The notes: generated by a model from the letters alone, not told the origin. A stretch of DNA of 64,000 nt from Candidatus Accumulibacter meliphilus (GCA_003332265.1 QPGA01000001.1:242951-306950); one strand, 5' to 3'. Positions 55,536 through 64,000 are shown, counted from the first letter of the stretch. Program-made: numbers and translations.

Positions 55536-56957
55536 TCAGCGGCCGTAGCTGTCCTGCAGGCGGACGATGTCATCCTCGCCAAGATAGCTGCCGGACTGGA
55601 CCTCGATCATTTCGAGGTCGATCTTGCCCGGGTTTTCGAGACGATGGACGACGCCGAGCGGAATATAGGTCGATTGGTTTTCGGAGAGCAACAGCGTTTC
55701 GTCGCCGCGGACGATCAGCGCCGTGCCCTTGACGACGACCCAGTGCTCGGCACGGTGATGGTGCTTTTGCAGACTGAGGCTGGCACCGGCTTTTACCAGA
55801 ATGCGCTTGACCTGATAGCGCGGCGCATGCGCCAGCCCTTCGTAGCTTCCCCAGGGGCGATGGACGATGTGCCTCAGTTCGGTTTCGCTGCGCGCCGAAC
55901 GCTTCAAAGCCTCGACCAGCGCCTTGACTTCCTGCGCTTTCGCTTTGTCCGCTACCAGGATCGCATCTGGCGTGGCAACGACGATCAGTCCGCTGACGCC
56001 GACGGTGGCCAGCAATTGCCCGTCAGCGAGAAGGATCGAATCGTGCGTGTCGATACTCAGTACGTCACCGCGCTGCGTGTTGCCGTTGTCGTCGGCCTGA
56101 CCAAGCGCAGCCATTGCATCCCAGGCGCCGATGTCGTTCCAGCCCGCATCGAGCGGAATGACGACACCATGGTCGGTTTTCTCCATGACGGCATAGTCGA
56201 TCGATTTTGACGGGCTGGCGAGAAAAGCCGCGTGATCGAGGCGCACGAAGTCCAGGTCGCAGCGTTCGCTGGCGACGGCCGCAGTCACGCACTCGCGGAT
56301 TCCCGGCGCATAGCGGTCGAGGGCTTCGAGGTAGGTGTCGGCGCCGAAGAGAAACATGCCGCTGTTCCAGTAGTAGTCGCCGGAATCAAGGTAGCGTTGC
56401 GCGGTTTCAGCGTCGGGTTTCTCGACGAAACGGTCGAGCGCATAGCCACCCTCGACGACCTCACCGCGACGGATGTAACCGTAGCCGGTTTCGGCACGAT
56501 CGGGGACGACGCCAAAGGTGACCAGGGCGCCGGCGCGGGCGTGTGGAATTGCCGCACTTATCGCCTCTTGAAATGCGGCTACATTGGCGATGACATGATC
56601 CGATGGCAATACCAGGAGGAGCGGTGGCTCTTGCCGAATGCCTGTGCGGATGGCGTGCACCGCGGCTGCGGCGACCGCGGGTGCGGTGTTGCGGGCCGCG
56701 GGTTCGAGGAGGATGTCGGCCTTCTGGCCGATCTCGTGAAGTTGTTCGGCGACCAGGAAGCGGTGGTTTTCGTTGGCGACGGCAATGGCTTCACCGAGCC
56801 CAACGACCCCGTCGAGGCGGCGCAGCGTGTTCTGCAGCAGCGAAAAATCGTCGACCAGGCGGAGAAACTGCTTCGGGTAATGCGTCCGTGACAGCGGCCA
56901 CAAACGGGTGCCCGAGCCTCCACAGAGAATTACCGGGCGAATGACAGAGGCGTTCAT
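55536..56957 (-). CDS. manC: Mannose-1-phosphate guanylyltransferase / mannose-6-phosphate isomerase
   Basis: Bifunctional type II enzyme giving GDP-mannose for polysaccharides. 473 residues. The pyrophosphorylase domain starts ILCGGSGTRLWPLSRTHYPKQF, with LVLPSDHVIA and FVEKPD. The C-terminal cupin isomerase domain is PWGSYEGLAHAPRYQVKRI, then LQKHHHRAEHWVVVKGTA with the metal-binding His and Glu. Complete. An inverted repeat surrounds its candidate -10. Confidence 0.94.
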   Translation of the reverse strand: MNASVIRPVILCGGSGTRLWPLSRTHYPKQFLRLVDDFSLLQNTLRRLDGVVGLGEAIAVANENHRFLVAEQLHEIGQKADILLEPAARNTAPAVAAAAVHAIRTGIRQEPPLLLVLPSDHVIANVAAFQEAISAAIPHARAGALVTFGVVPDRAETGYGYIRRGEVVEGGYALDRFVEKPDAETAQRYLDSGDYYWNSGMFLFGADTYLEALDRYAPGIRECVTAAVASERCDLDFVRLDHAAFLASPSKSIDYAVMEKTDHGVVIPLDAGWNDIGAWDAMAALGQADDNGNTQRGDVLSIDTHDSILLADGQLLATVGVSGLIVVATPDAILVADKAKAQEVKALVEALKRSARSETELRHIVHRPWGSYEGLAHAPRYQVKRILVKAGASLSLQKHHHRAEHWVVVKGTALIVRGDETLLLSENQSTYIPLGVVHRLENPGKIDLEMIEVQSGSYLGEDDIVRLQDSYGR

Positions 56958-57005
56958 TTACAAGGACTCCAGTTGGTGCAGGCTTGCCGCCATGGGGCTT
57001 TGAGA

Positions 57006-57025
57006 GGCGGCATTATACTGCCGCC
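57006..57025 (-). promoter_or_regulatory. Perfect inverted repeat around the candidate manC -10
   Basis: GGCGGCA-TTATAC-TGCCGCC: seven-base arms flank a core which on the minus strand reads TATAAT when the adjoining T is included (57012-57017). It sits about 50 bases before the manC start. This geometry suits a repressor site occluding the promoter. Confidence 0.45.
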
Positions 57026-57140
57026 GTGGCTTGCCGGTAGGCGCTGACGCCGGCAGTGGGCGGCGGCGAGCGGTCAGCGCTCGCCAAAGGCCTGCCGTTT
57101 GCCGAGCCAGGCAAGGCGGGTGGCTGTGCGCGCCATCTTC

Positions 57141-57146
57141 TATAAT
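57141..57146 (+). promoter_or_regulatory. Candidate -10 (TATAAT) for waaC
   Basis: A consensus TATAAT lies 46 bases before the waaC start in the divergent gap with manC. No good -35 hexamer is found at 16-18 bases upstream. Confidence 0.45.
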
Positions 57147-57192
57147 GCCCTCTTCTTGCTTGCCGCCCATCTTCCCCGGAACTGGCCTACCG

Positions 57193-58146
57193 ATGCGCAT
57201 CCTATTGGTAAAAACCTCGTCGCTCGGTGACGTAATCCACAATCTGCCGGTGCTCAGTGATTTGCGCCAGTGCTTTCCGGAAGCGGCAATCGACTGGTGT
57301 GTCGAGGAAGGCTTTGCCGATATTCCGCGGCTGCACCCGGCCGTCGACCAGGTCATTCCGGTGGCCATCAGGCGCTGGCGAAAAACGCTTGGCAGTCTGG
57401 CGACGTGGCGCGAAGTGCGCAACTTCCGCGCCCGCATCCGTGCCCGGAGCTACGACGCCGTGCTCGACACGCAGGGCTTGCTGAAGAGCGCGCTGATTGC
57501 CCGGCAAGCCCAGGGCAGGCGCTATGGCTACGCCGCCGAATCGGCGCGTGAGCCGGTCGCGGCGCGCTTTTATGACGAGACTTTCGTCATCCCGCGCAAT
57601 GCGCACGCCGTCGAACGCAACCGCTGGCTGGCCGCCGCAGCCTTCGACTATCCGGTCGACCTGGCCCTCGATTACGGTATTTCGGCACCGGCAATCGACG
57701 ACGCTTGCCGGTCGCCAGGGCGGCAGGTCATTCTGCTGACGGCGACCAGTCGCGACGACAAGCTGTGGGATGAGGCGAACTGGTGCGTGCTTGGTCGAGC
57801 CCTGCTGGAGCGCGGCCTGACGCCGGTCCTTCCGGCCGGCAATGCGCTTGAGCGGCAGCGTGCCGAGCGTATCGCTGCCGCCTTGCCAGGGGCCATTGTG
57901 CCGCCGCCGCTGTCGCTAGCGCAGGTCGCCGCCCTGATCGCACGGGCAGATTTGGCGGTCGGCGTCGATACCGGCCTGGCGCACCTCGCGGCTGCTTTGC
58001 GGGTGCCGGTGATCGCCCTTTACGTAGCGACCGATCCCGCCTTGACCGGCGTTTATGGCACGGGCTTCGTGCGCAATCTCGGCCGCTGCGGCGCGCCGCC
58101 GTCGACCGCCGAGGTGCTGACCGTTGCCGAGCAGGCGCTGCGCTGA
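57193..58146 (+). CDS. waaC: Lipopolysaccharide heptosyltransferase I
   Basis: Adds the first heptose to the Kdo region of the LPS core. 317 residues from ATG 57193. ILLVKTSSLGDVIHNLPVLSDL and IDWCVEEGFADIPRLHPAVDQV are the N-terminal marks; GVDTGLAHLAAALRVPVIALYVATDP is the nucleotide-sugar site of glycosyltransferase family 9. The stop overlaps the waaA start (TGATG), so the two are coupled. Directs core assembly at the cytoplasmic face of the inner membrane. Confidence 0.93.
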   Translation: MRILLVKTSSLGDVIHNLPVLSDLRQCFPEAAIDWCVEEGFADIPRLHPAVDQVIPVAIRRWRKTLGSLATWREVRNFRARIRARSYDAVLDTQGLLKSALIARQAQGRRYGYAAESAREPVAARFYDETFVIPRNAHAVERNRWLAAAAFDYPVDLALDYGISAPAIDDACRSPGRQVILLTATSRDDKLWDEANWCVLGRALLERGLTPVLPAGNALERQRAERIAAALPGAIVPPPLSLAQVAALIARADLAVGVDTGLAHLAAALRVPVIALYVATDPALTGVYGTGFVRNLGRCGAPPSTAEVLTVAEQALR

Positions 58147-59438
58147 TGGCGCGTCTGGCTCTTCTCGCCTATTCGCTGCTCTTCTATCTGGCAATGCCCC
58201 TGGTCTGGTTGCGGCTGCTCTGGCGAGGACGGCGACAGCCGGCGTATCGACAACATTTTGGCGAGCGCCACGCGCTCTATTCACAAGCTCTGCGCTGTGG
58301 GCAGCGGCCGTTGATCTGGTTGCATGCCGTTTCGGTGGGTGAGACACGCGCGGCCGTGCCGCTGATCGATGCGCTGCTGGAGGCCTATCCGGACCATGAC
58401 CTGTTGCTGACCCATATGACGCCGACCGGCCGCGAAACGGGCGGCGAGCTGCTGGCGGCTCGTCCGGAACGCCTGGCGCAGGCTTACCTGCCTTATGACC
58501 TGCCCGATGCCTGCGGACGTTTTCTCGATCACTTTCGGCCGCGGATCGGGCTGCTGATGGAAACCGAGCTGTGGCCAAACCTGATCGCGGCGGCGGGAAG
58601 ACGGCAGCTGCCCATAGCGCTGATCAACGGCCGCTTGTCGGCGCGCTCCCTGGCTGGCTATATGCGCCTGCGCAGCCTGATCCGACCCGCGCTGGCGTCG
58701 CTGAGTGCCGTTGCCGCGCAAACGACAGCCGACGCCGAGCGCCTACAGCAGCTTGGCGCCCGCCAGCCAACGGTATGCGGGAATCTGAAATTCGACGTCA
58801 TGCCGGCCGCGGATAAGTTGCAGCTCGGCGCAGACTGGCGGCAAGCCATTGGGCAGCGGCCGGTGTGCCTGTTGGCCAGTAGTCGGGAAGGAGAAGAGGC
58901 GCTGCTGCTCGATGTCTTGGCCACGGTCGCTGTTGCCGAACTGCTGCTGGTCCTGGTTCCTCGTCATCCGCAACGATTTGCCGAGGTCGCCGCCCTGATT
59001 GCCAGTCGCGGCCTGACTTTTTGCCGGCGCAGCTCGGCCGACCTGCCGGGTAGCGAGACCCGGGTCTGGTTAGGCGACAGCATGGGCGAAATGGCCGCCT
59101 ACTATGCGCTGGCGGACCTGGTTGTGATGGGCGGTAGCTTGCTGCCGTTTGGCGGCCAGAACCTGATTGAGGCGGCGGCCTGTGGCTGTCCGCTGCTCCT
59201 TGGTCCGCACACTTTCAACTTCGCCCAGGCCAGTGCGGATGCGATCGCCTGTGGTGCCGGCCGGCGGGTGCCTGACGCCCGTCAGGCAGCGCTGGCGGCG
59301 CGTGCGCTCTTCGCGCAGCCAGCGGACCTGCTCGTCATGCGCGCTGCGGCGACGGCGTTCAGCCAGGCTCACCGCGGCGCCACGGCGCGTACCGTGGCCG
59401 TGATCGAAGGGCTCATGGCGCCTCGAAAAGGCTGTTGA
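58146..59438 (+). CDS. waaA: 3-deoxy-D-manno-octulosonic acid transferase
   Basis: Transfers Kdo from CMP-Kdo to lipid A precursor. 430 residues. An N-terminal membrane anchor (LLAYSLLFYLAMPLVWLRLLW) precedes IWLHAVSVGETRAAVPLIDAL, FLDHFRPRIGLLMETELWPNL and ALINGRLSARS, with VVMGGSLLPFGGQNLIEAAACG in the C-terminal Rossmann domain. Complete. The last 26 bases overlap the 3' end of the convergent tolC-like gene. Confidence 0.94.
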   Translation: MARLALLAYSLLFYLAMPLVWLRLLWRGRRQPAYRQHFGERHALYSQALRCGQRPLIWLHAVSVGETRAAVPLIDALLEAYPDHDLLLTHMTPTGRETGGELLAARPERLAQAYLPYDLPDACGRFLDHFRPRIGLLMETELWPNLIAAAGRRQLPIALINGRLSARSLAGYMRLRSLIRPALASLSAVAAQTTADAERLQQLGARQPTVCGNLKFDVMPAADKLQLGADWRQAIGQRPVCLLASSREGEEALLLDVLATVAVAELLLVLVPRHPQRFAEVAALIASRGLTFCRRSSADLPGSETRVWLGDSMGEMAAYYALADLVVMGGSLLPFGGQNLIEAAACGCPLLLGPHTFNFAQASADAIACGAGRRVPDARQAALAARALFAQPADLLVMRAAATAFSQAHRGATARTVAVIEGLMAPRKGC

Positions 59439-60756
59439 TCTGCTCCAGGTCCGCTTCCGCGAGCGCGCCGACGGCGGCTTTCAGTTTGAGTTGGGAAAGC
59501 AGGGTGTCGAAACGCGCTTTGGCCAGATCGCGGCGGGTGACGAAGACCTGATTCTCGGCGTTGAGCACGTCGATGTTGATGCGTACACCGACCTCGTAAC
59601 CGAGCCGGTTGGATTCCAGCGAACTACGGCCGGAAACCAGTGCCGCTTCCAGCGCGCGCACGCCGGAGAGGCCATTGACGACCCCCAGATAGGACTGCCG
59701 TGCGTTCAGCGTCGAAGTGCGCCGGGCATTGTCGAGCGCCGCCTTTTCGGCGTCGAGCCGGGCGAGCGCTTCGCGAGTCTTCGAGTTCACCGAACCACCC
59801 TGAAAAATCGGGATGTTGAGCTGCAGACCAATCTGATTGGTGCGGTTATCGATCGAGCCGACTCCAAACTGGCCCGGACCGTTGTTCTGGTTGACGTTGC
59901 CCACCAGGTCCAGAGTCGGATAGTGCCCCGCCCTGCTCACCTCTACCGCCTTGGCGGCCGCTTCGGCAGCCGCCTTCTGCGCCTGGACGACAAAGCTGTC
60001 CTCTTCGGCAGCCGTCACCCATTGCTCCATGTTTGCCGGCTGCGGCGGTTGCATCACGGCTTGCGGCTTGAGCCGGTGCAGCTCGCCGGTTTCCTTGCCG
60101 ACGACCACGCTCAGCGCATAATGCTTGACGGCAAGCTCGCTTTCGGCGGCAACCTCCTGCGCCGTTGCCAGGTCGAAGCGCGACTGCGATTCATAGGTAT
60201 CGGTGACCGTGGCGATACCGACCTCGAAGTTCTTCTTGGCCTGTGCCAGTTGTTGTGCAATCGCCGTCTTGTTGGCTTGCACCGCGCGCAGGTTCTCGAT
60301 GGCGAAGAGGACATCGAAGTAGGCTTGCGCGACGCGCAGGATCAGATCCTGGCCGGCCTGGGCGAAATTGGCCTCGCTCTGCATGACCAGCAGCTTCGAC
60401 TGGTCGTACTGAACGAAATTTTGCCAGCGAAACAGCGGCTGCGTCAGGTTGACCCCATAGGTGTTGCTGTTGTACTTGTTGCTGTAGGATTCCCTGCTTG
60501 AGTCGATCCTGACCCTGTAGTCGGTGTCGTTCCAGAAGGTGTTGCCCGTCGCCGCAATGCTTGGCAGCAAACCGGCCAGGGCTTGCGGCTCTTTCTCGCG
60601 TCCGGCCGCCGCGGTGGCGCGTGCAGCCGCGTACTGCGCGTCGTAGCTCAGGGCATCGCGATACAGCTGCAGCAGGTCGGTGGCGTATCCGGGAGCTGCA
60701 GAAAGGAGCGCCGCCAGCAGGAGGCCGAGCTTGAGGGGGCAAGGTTTTACAGGCAT
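59413..60756 (-). CDS. tolC: TolC-family outer membrane efflux protein
   Basis: Trimeric outer-membrane tunnel for tripartite efflux or type I secretion. 447 residues from ATG 60756 with a signal peptide (LKLGLLLAALLSAAPGYA). Two OEP-type repeats of coiled-coil hairpins are visible, including the ILRVAQAYFDVLFAIENL and ARQSYLGVVNGLSGVRALEAAL equivalents, and NQIGLQLNIPIFQGG. A TTG at 60777 overlaps the rhodanese stop as TTGA and is an alternative start. No pump genes adjoin, so partners are encoded elsewhere. Confidence 0.9.
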   Translation of the reverse strand: MPVKPCPLKLGLLLAALLSAAPGYATDLLQLYRDALSYDAQYAAARATAAAGREKEPQALAGLLPSIAATGNTFWNDTDYRVRIDSSRESYSNKYNSNTYGVNLTQPLFRWQNFVQYDQSKLLVMQSEANFAQAGQDLILRVAQAYFDVLFAIENLRAVQANKTAIAQQLAQAKKNFEVGIATVTDTYESQSRFDLATAQEVAAESELAVKHYALSVVVGKETGELHRLKPQAVMQPPQPANMEQWVTAAEEDSFVVQAQKAAAEAAAKAVEVSRAGHYPTLDLVGNVNQNNGPGQFGVGSIDNRTNQIGLQLNIPIFQGGSVNSKTREALARLDAEKAALDNARRTSTLNARQSYLGVVNGLSGVRALEAALVSGRSSLESNRLGYEVGVRINIDVLNAENQVFVTRRDLAKARFDTLLSQLKLKAAVGALAEADLEQINSLFEAP

Positions 60757-60773
60757 CTTTTCTGAACTCGCTT

Positions 60774-61127
60774 TCAATATTTGTGCATCGCCGGATCGAC
60801 GTCATTCGCCCAGGCGTCGACGCCACCGCTGAGGTTGTAGATTGAACTGAAGCCCTGGCGCTCCAGAAAGCCGCCGACCTGGCGACTACGCACGCCGTGA
60901 TGGCAGATGACGACGATATCGGCATCTGCCGGCAGTTCATCGATGCGCGCGGCCAGGCTCTGCATTGGCAGCAGGCGAGAGCCGTCGAGATGGCAGAGCT
61001 CGAACTCCCAGGGTTCCCGGACGTCGAGCAACAGCGGTCGTTGTCGCCAGCCGCCAACACCACTTTCCGAGGCCGAATTGCTGGCTGCCAACCATTCGGC
61101 TAAGTCGGTCGCCGAGAGCTGCTGCAT
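60774..61127 (-). CDS. Single-domain rhodanese
   Basis: 117 residues. LLLDVREPWEFELCHLDGSRLLPM and the active-site loop VICHHGVRSRQVGGFL, with Cys followed by a HHGVRS loop typical of GlpE-like sulfurtransferases. GFSSIYNLSGGVDAW closes the fold. Lies between the PCMT-family gene and the tolC-like gene in a series conserved in related betaproteobacteria. Sulfur donor and acceptor are unknown. Confidence 0.9.
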   Translation of the reverse strand: MQQLSATDLAEWLAASNSASESGVGGWRQRPLLLDVREPWEFELCHLDGSRLLPMQSLAARIDELPADADIVVICHHGVRSRQVGGFLERQGFSSIYNLSGGVDAWANDVDPAMHKY

Positions 61128-61145
61128 TGCGTCGTCGCCCGGGTG

Positions 61146-61814
61146 TCAGAAAACGAAGCGCTGGCGCGGCTTTGCCGTGCGTAGTGGTGCGACGACGGTT
61201 TCGAAGAGATTGATGGTGTTGAAGGCATTCTCGTCGCTATGCGTCGTCAAGCGGGCCTGCATCGCCGGTGGTTCACCAATGAACGCCGTCAAACGGCCAC
61301 CGATCTTCAATTGCTGCAGGAAAGCTTCGGGCAACTCGGACAAGGAGCCGGAGATGACAATCACGTCATAGGGGCCGTGTGCAGACCAGCCTTCGGAAGC
61401 GTCACCAGTGTCGACGCTGACGTTGGCGACGCCCGCCTGTTGCAGATTGCGCTTGGCGGTCTCGGCCAGGAGCGGATCGATCTCGACGCTATAAACGTAC
61501 TCCGCCTTGGTCGCCAGAAGGGCGGCCATGTGGCCGCTACCGGTACCGACCTCAAGCACGATATCGGTGTTCTTGACAGCCAGTTCCTGGAGAATGCGTG
61601 CCTCGATCTTCGGTTGCAGCATGGTCTGGCCATTGCCGATGGGCATTTCGATGTCGGCAAACGCCAGCATCTGGTAGGCCGTCGGCACGAAGTGTTCACG
61701 CTTGACCGCATCAAGAACCGCCAGTACCTCCGGATCCAGCACCTCCCAGGGGCGGATCTGCTGCTCGATCATATTGAAGCGAGCCTGTTCCATATCCATC
61801 TTCACCGCTGTCAT
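61146..61814 (-). CDS. Protein-L-isoaspartate O-methyltransferase family protein
   Basis: 222 residues from ATG 61814, preceded by GGGGA. SAM motif I is IVLEVGTGSGHMAALLA; MLQPKIEARILQELAV, VYSVEIDPLLAETAKRNL and YDVIVISGSLSELPEAFLQQLKIGGRL fit the PCMT fold. Classical repair of isoaspartyl residues is possible, but the gene order with rhodanese and tolC may mark a distinct betaproteobacterial subgroup. Further in-frame ATG codons lie upstream (61826) and downstream (61799). Confidence 0.83.
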   Translation of the reverse strand: MTAVKMDMEQARFNMIEQQIRPWEVLDPEVLAVLDAVKREHFVPTAYQMLAFADIEMPIGNGQTMLQPKIEARILQELAVKNTDIVLEVGTGSGHMAALLATKAEYVYSVEIDPLLAETAKRNLQQAGVANVSVDTGDASEGWSAHGPYDVIVISGSLSELPEAFLQQLKIGGRLTAFIGEPPAMQARLTTHSDENAFNTINLFETVVAPLRTAKPRQRFVF

Positions 61815-61871
61815 AGCATTCCCCATCACAATAGCAATATTAGCGCGATCTAATGTTCGATCTGCAGCGAG

Positions 61872-61877
61872 ATTATA
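61872..61877 (-). promoter_or_regulatory. Candidate -10 (TATAAT) for the PCMT-rhodanese-tolC genes
   Basis: On the minus strand TATAAT is found 58 bases before the chosen start at 61814. The matching -35 is not clear. Confidence 0.4.
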
Positions 61878-62032
61878 CCCCGGTATCTGCCGAGGGTCGT
61901 GGCGAAGCCCTTGCCGCGCACGGCCGGGCGCCAGTGTAGTGTTGCAGTCCGTATGGAAGCTATACATTCCGCCTGCCGCGTGGGTTTCGCGCCGCTGTCA
62001 GGCTTCCTGAGAGCCTAACGGACTCGCAGGCG

Positions 62033-62059
62033 AAAAAAAACGGCACCCTGAGGCGCCGC
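62033..62059 (-). terminator. Rho-independent terminator of rpsT
   Basis: On the minus strand the stem CGGCGCC-TCA-GGGTGCCG (one bulge or mismatch) is followed by eight T residues. It lies about 40 bases after the rpsT stop. Confidence 0.88.
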
Positions 62060-62097
62060 TTTCGCTGTGTCTGCTGCCCTGTCGCTGGACTCTGGGC

Positions 62098-62364
62098 CTA
62101 CGCGGCCAGGCCCTTGATCTGAGCCGAGAGGCGGCTTTTCTGCCGTGCGGCTTTATTCTTGTGAATGATTTTCTTGTCAGCGATGCGGTCAATCACCGCG
62201 ACTGACTCCTGGAAAATACTCTGGGCCGCCGTTTTGTCGCCAGCGACGATCGCTTTCTGAACGCGCTTCACGGCGGTCCGCAGCGTCGAGCGCAGGCCGG
62301 CGTTGTGGATGCGTTGTTTGACGCCTTGGCGGGCTCGCTTGCGAGCTTGTGCGCTATTGGCCAT
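62098..62364 (-). CDS. rpsT: 30S ribosomal protein S20
   Basis: Small basic protein binding the 5' domain of 16S rRNA. 88 residues, very rich in Lys, Arg and Ala. [31 protein letters not shown] and [17 protein letters not shown] are textbook S20. Has its own promoter and terminator, so it is a single-gene unit. Confidence 0.97.
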   Translation of the reverse strand: MANSAQARKRARQGVKQRIHNAGLRSTLRTAVKRVQKAIVAGDKTAAQSIFQESVAVIDRIADKKIIHKNKAARQKSRLSAQIKGLAA

Positions 62365-62412
62365 GAATGTTTGTCCCTATGAAAAAGCTGATGAAGAACT
62401 TGAAAGGCGAGG

Positions 62413-62441
62413 ATTGTACAGAGTCGGGCAAAGTGACGCAA
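62413..62441 (-). promoter_or_regulatory. Sigma-70 promoter of rpsT
   Basis: Minus-strand TTGCGT (62436-62441) and TACAAT (62413-62418) are separated by exactly 17 bases, with the rpsT start 49 bases downstream of the -10. A perfect palindrome GTCAGGATCCTGAC lies further upstream at 62459-62472. Confidence 0.72.
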
Positions 62442-62493
62442 GCGGCCGAGCCCTGGCTGTCAGGATCCTGACAAGGAGGCGTACCCGGGAAGC

Positions 62494-62519
62494 AAAAAAA
62501 CGGGCGCCAGGCGCCCGTT
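62494..62519 (-). terminator. Rho-independent terminator of the porin gene
   Basis: On the minus strand ACGGGCGCC-T-GGCGCCCGT folds into a GC stem and is followed by seven T residues. It lies about 20 bases after the porin stop. Confidence 0.88.
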
Positions 62520-62539
62520 CCTTCTGCGACCTAAAGAAC

Positions 62540-63667
62540 CTAGAAGCTGTGCGTCATGCCCGCACCGATGGCATAGTTGCTCTCGCCGACCGCGCCGATG
62601 CCGATCTGGCCACCGCCGGTGATTGGCGCCAATTGCGTCTGCATGGGCAGCGAGTACTTGTCGTTGCTGAAGTAGCTGTAGGCTGCGTATACCGAGGTGC
62701 GCTTCGACAGCGGGTAGCTGTACATGGTGCCCGCACCCCAGCTGCTGCCGTCCTTCATCTTGGTGTTATCCAATGACAGCTCGCCGTAGCTCAGGGAGGC
62801 CGTGCCGGCACCGATCGGTGCATTGATGCCTACCGTCCAGAGATCGCTCCCGTTAAAAGTGGGCGTCGCCTGGGTGGTCTGGCTATACAGCTCCTGATAG
62901 CTGGCGAACAGCTTGACGACTTTGAAGTCGTAGCTACCGCCAAGGTACCACTCGTTGATATCCTTACCCGTAGGGTTCGAGGGCGTGGTGTCGGTCGCGG
63001 GAATCACGATGTTCTGACGGCCCTGGTATACCAGGTCGACGTTGATCGGACCATTGGCGTAGTTGGCGCCAACACCATACTTGCCCCCGTCGCTCGTGCT
63101 GTTCTCGACACCTTCTTCACCGAATCCGTAGATCGCGCTAAAGCTAAGGCCGGAGTAGTTGTTGCTGGTATAGGTGATGGCATTGTTGAAGCGAGCGGGG
63201 CTGTTCGGGGTGATCGACATGCCGGACAGAACGCTGAGGTTCGACTGGATGGCCAGGTCGGTAGCATCAAGTGCCGAGTTGCGTGCCGAGGCGTTGAAGC
63301 CAGGGGCATATTGACGACCCAGAGCGACGGTGCCGAGCTTGTCGCTGGCGAGGCCGACGAACTGCTGACGGGCGTTGAGGCCACCGGTGCCGATGCCATA
63401 GTTGTCGTCGATGTTCAGGCCGTACTCAAGCGTGAACACGGCTTTCAGGCCATTGCCCAGCGCTTCCGAGCCCTTGAAGCCGATACGGTTGCCAGCACTG
63501 ATGCCGGAAGAAATGCCGCTGAAAGTGTTGGTGCCGCCACCCGGCTGGTTGCCCGAGGAGTAAAGGTAGCCGGCATCTACGACGCCGTACATGGTGACGT
63601 TGGTCTGCGCGAGGGCGGCGCCCGAAGCCAGGCTGGCAACAGCCAGTGCGATAATTTTCTTTTGCAT
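62540..63667 (-). CDS. Gram-negative porin (Burkholderiales type)
   Basis: Outer-membrane 16-strand general diffusion porin, 375 residues. Signal peptide KKIIALAVASLASGAALAQ; mature start TNVTMYGVVDAGYLYSSG, family markers NRIGFKGSEALGNGLKAVFTLEYG and LGRQYAPG, and a C-terminal phenylalanine (GAGMTHSF) required for outer-membrane insertion. AAGGAG lies seven bases before the ATG. Strong ribosome site and terminator suggest high expression. Ion selectivity cannot be read from the sequence. Confidence 0.94.
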   Translation of the reverse strand: MQKKIIALAVASLASGAALAQTNVTMYGVVDAGYLYSSGNQPGGGTNTFSGISSGISAGNRIGFKGSEALGNGLKAVFTLEYGLNIDDNYGIGTGGLNARQQFVGLASDKLGTVALGRQYAPGFNASARNSALDATDLAIQSNLSVLSGMSITPNSPARFNNAITYTSNNYSGLSFSAIYGFGEEGVENSTSDGGKYGVGANYANGPINVDLVYQGRQNIVIPATDTTPSNPTGKDINEWYLGGSYDFKVVKLFASYQELYSQTTQATPTFNGSDLWTVGINAPIGAGTASLSYGELSLDNTKMKDGSSWGAGTMYSYPLSKRTSVYAAYSYFSNDKYSLPMQTQLAPITGGGQIGIGAVGESNYAIGAGMTHSF

Positions 63668-64000
63668 GATGAATCTCCTTATTGTCCAGAATGTCCAGAA
63701 ACGCCAAGATTAAATCTGCTCCGCCAGGTCGATTCACTGGCAAGAGAATTTCGTGATGTGCTGGTAAGGATCTTCGCAGACGGTCAGATTACGAGCAAGC
63801 GTGGTGGCCGTCATTTCGGCACGCTGACGGCGGTTGTTGCATTTTTGTCACAGGTGAGTCGCCGAAATGCGCTTTGCTGCCGTCCATGGGAGCTTGGCGC
63901 ACCGCGCTCGCCGTCCGTCGTCAGCATTTGTCCGCGGAACTGCTCCGCGACAGGCGTTGTAAGGATCGGCGGGCGGCTGTACCCGAACGCGGGCGAAAAA
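63668..64000. other. Intergenic region upstream of the porin
   Basis: No gene is seen up to the right edge. Visible are a direct duplicate TGTCCAGAA near 63685-63703 and a hairpin TGTCCGCGGA/TCCGCGACA at about 63929-63952. The porin promoter should lie here but no convincing hexamers were picked. Confidence 0.4.

Noticed and set aside
62459..62472. Palindrome GTCAGGATCCTGAC upstream of the rpsT promoter as an operator
   Set aside because: A single 14-bp palindrome with no second copy or known factor; too little to call a regulatory site.
63700..64000. Search for a tRNA or small gene at the right edge
   Set aside because: No cloverleaf, no start with ribosome site and no recognisable peptide were found.

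Overview
The window reads as a high-GC betaproteobacterial chromosome segment, most likely from the Rhodocyclales and plausibly the Candidatus Accumulibacter lineage. That placement is inference from gene content and order: a class II B12-dependent ribonucleotide reductase, a NAD-linked Hox hydrogenase, anaerobic ubiquinone genes ubiTUV, a propionyl-CoA/methylmalonyl-CoA module, a polA-DUF2782-thrB neighbourhood, and a Burkholderiales-type porin. No tRNA, rRNA, CRISPR array, integrase or transposase gene was seen.

Layout. 1-3.4 kb: 3'-truncated nrdJ and a MaoC-phosphotransacetylase fusion, both minus strand. 3.5-8.2 kb: hoxFUYH. 8.3-15.5 kb: a block of four co-oriented minus-strand envelope genes (lipoprotein; trypsin-like protease fused to a SleB cell-wall hydrolase; three-TM protein with a peptidoglycan-binding domain; SH3-M15 peptidase) with a divergent LuxR-type regulator. 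It separates hoxH from its maturation protease gene hoxW. 16-17 kb: fluoride exporter crcB and DUF190. 17-21 kb: a DMT transporter and ubiT, ubiV, ubiU, interleaved with copies of a short palindromic repeat. 21-25 kb: a BtuF-like protein, two SDRs, dsbA and a SPOR protein. 25-34 kb: argS, ubiB, maf-rlmH-rsfS-nadD, two paralogous membrane proteins, thrB and a DUF2782 protein. 34-40 kb: polA, glutamate decarboxylase, a GST and a lipoprotein. 40-44 kb: paaABCDE. 44-52.5 kb: mcm-meaB-pccB-pccA, with a divergent GntR regulator and a crotonase. 52.5-59.4 kb: a TauE/SafE permease, rfbDB, manC, waaC and waaA. 59.4-64 kb: a TolC-like protein, a rhodanese, a PCMT-family protein, rpsT and a porin.

How it fits together. 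hoxFUYH/hoxW would exchange electrons between H2 and NAD(H). UbiTUV would supply ubiquinone without O2. The mcm/pcc operon interconverts propionyl-CoA and succinyl-CoA. PaaABCDE opens the ring of phenylacetyl-CoA with O2. This is the gene set of a facultative organism that switches between anaerobic carbon uptake and aerobic respiration.

The two most unusual elements are the envelope-gene block inside the hox locus and a dispersed element of about 123 bp. The element is built from three successive inverted repeats. It has seven full or internally deleted copies plus one fragment in this window, including an exact tandem duplication. It always lies in or at the edge of intergenic DNA, and it sometimes supplies the stop codon of the adjacent gene.
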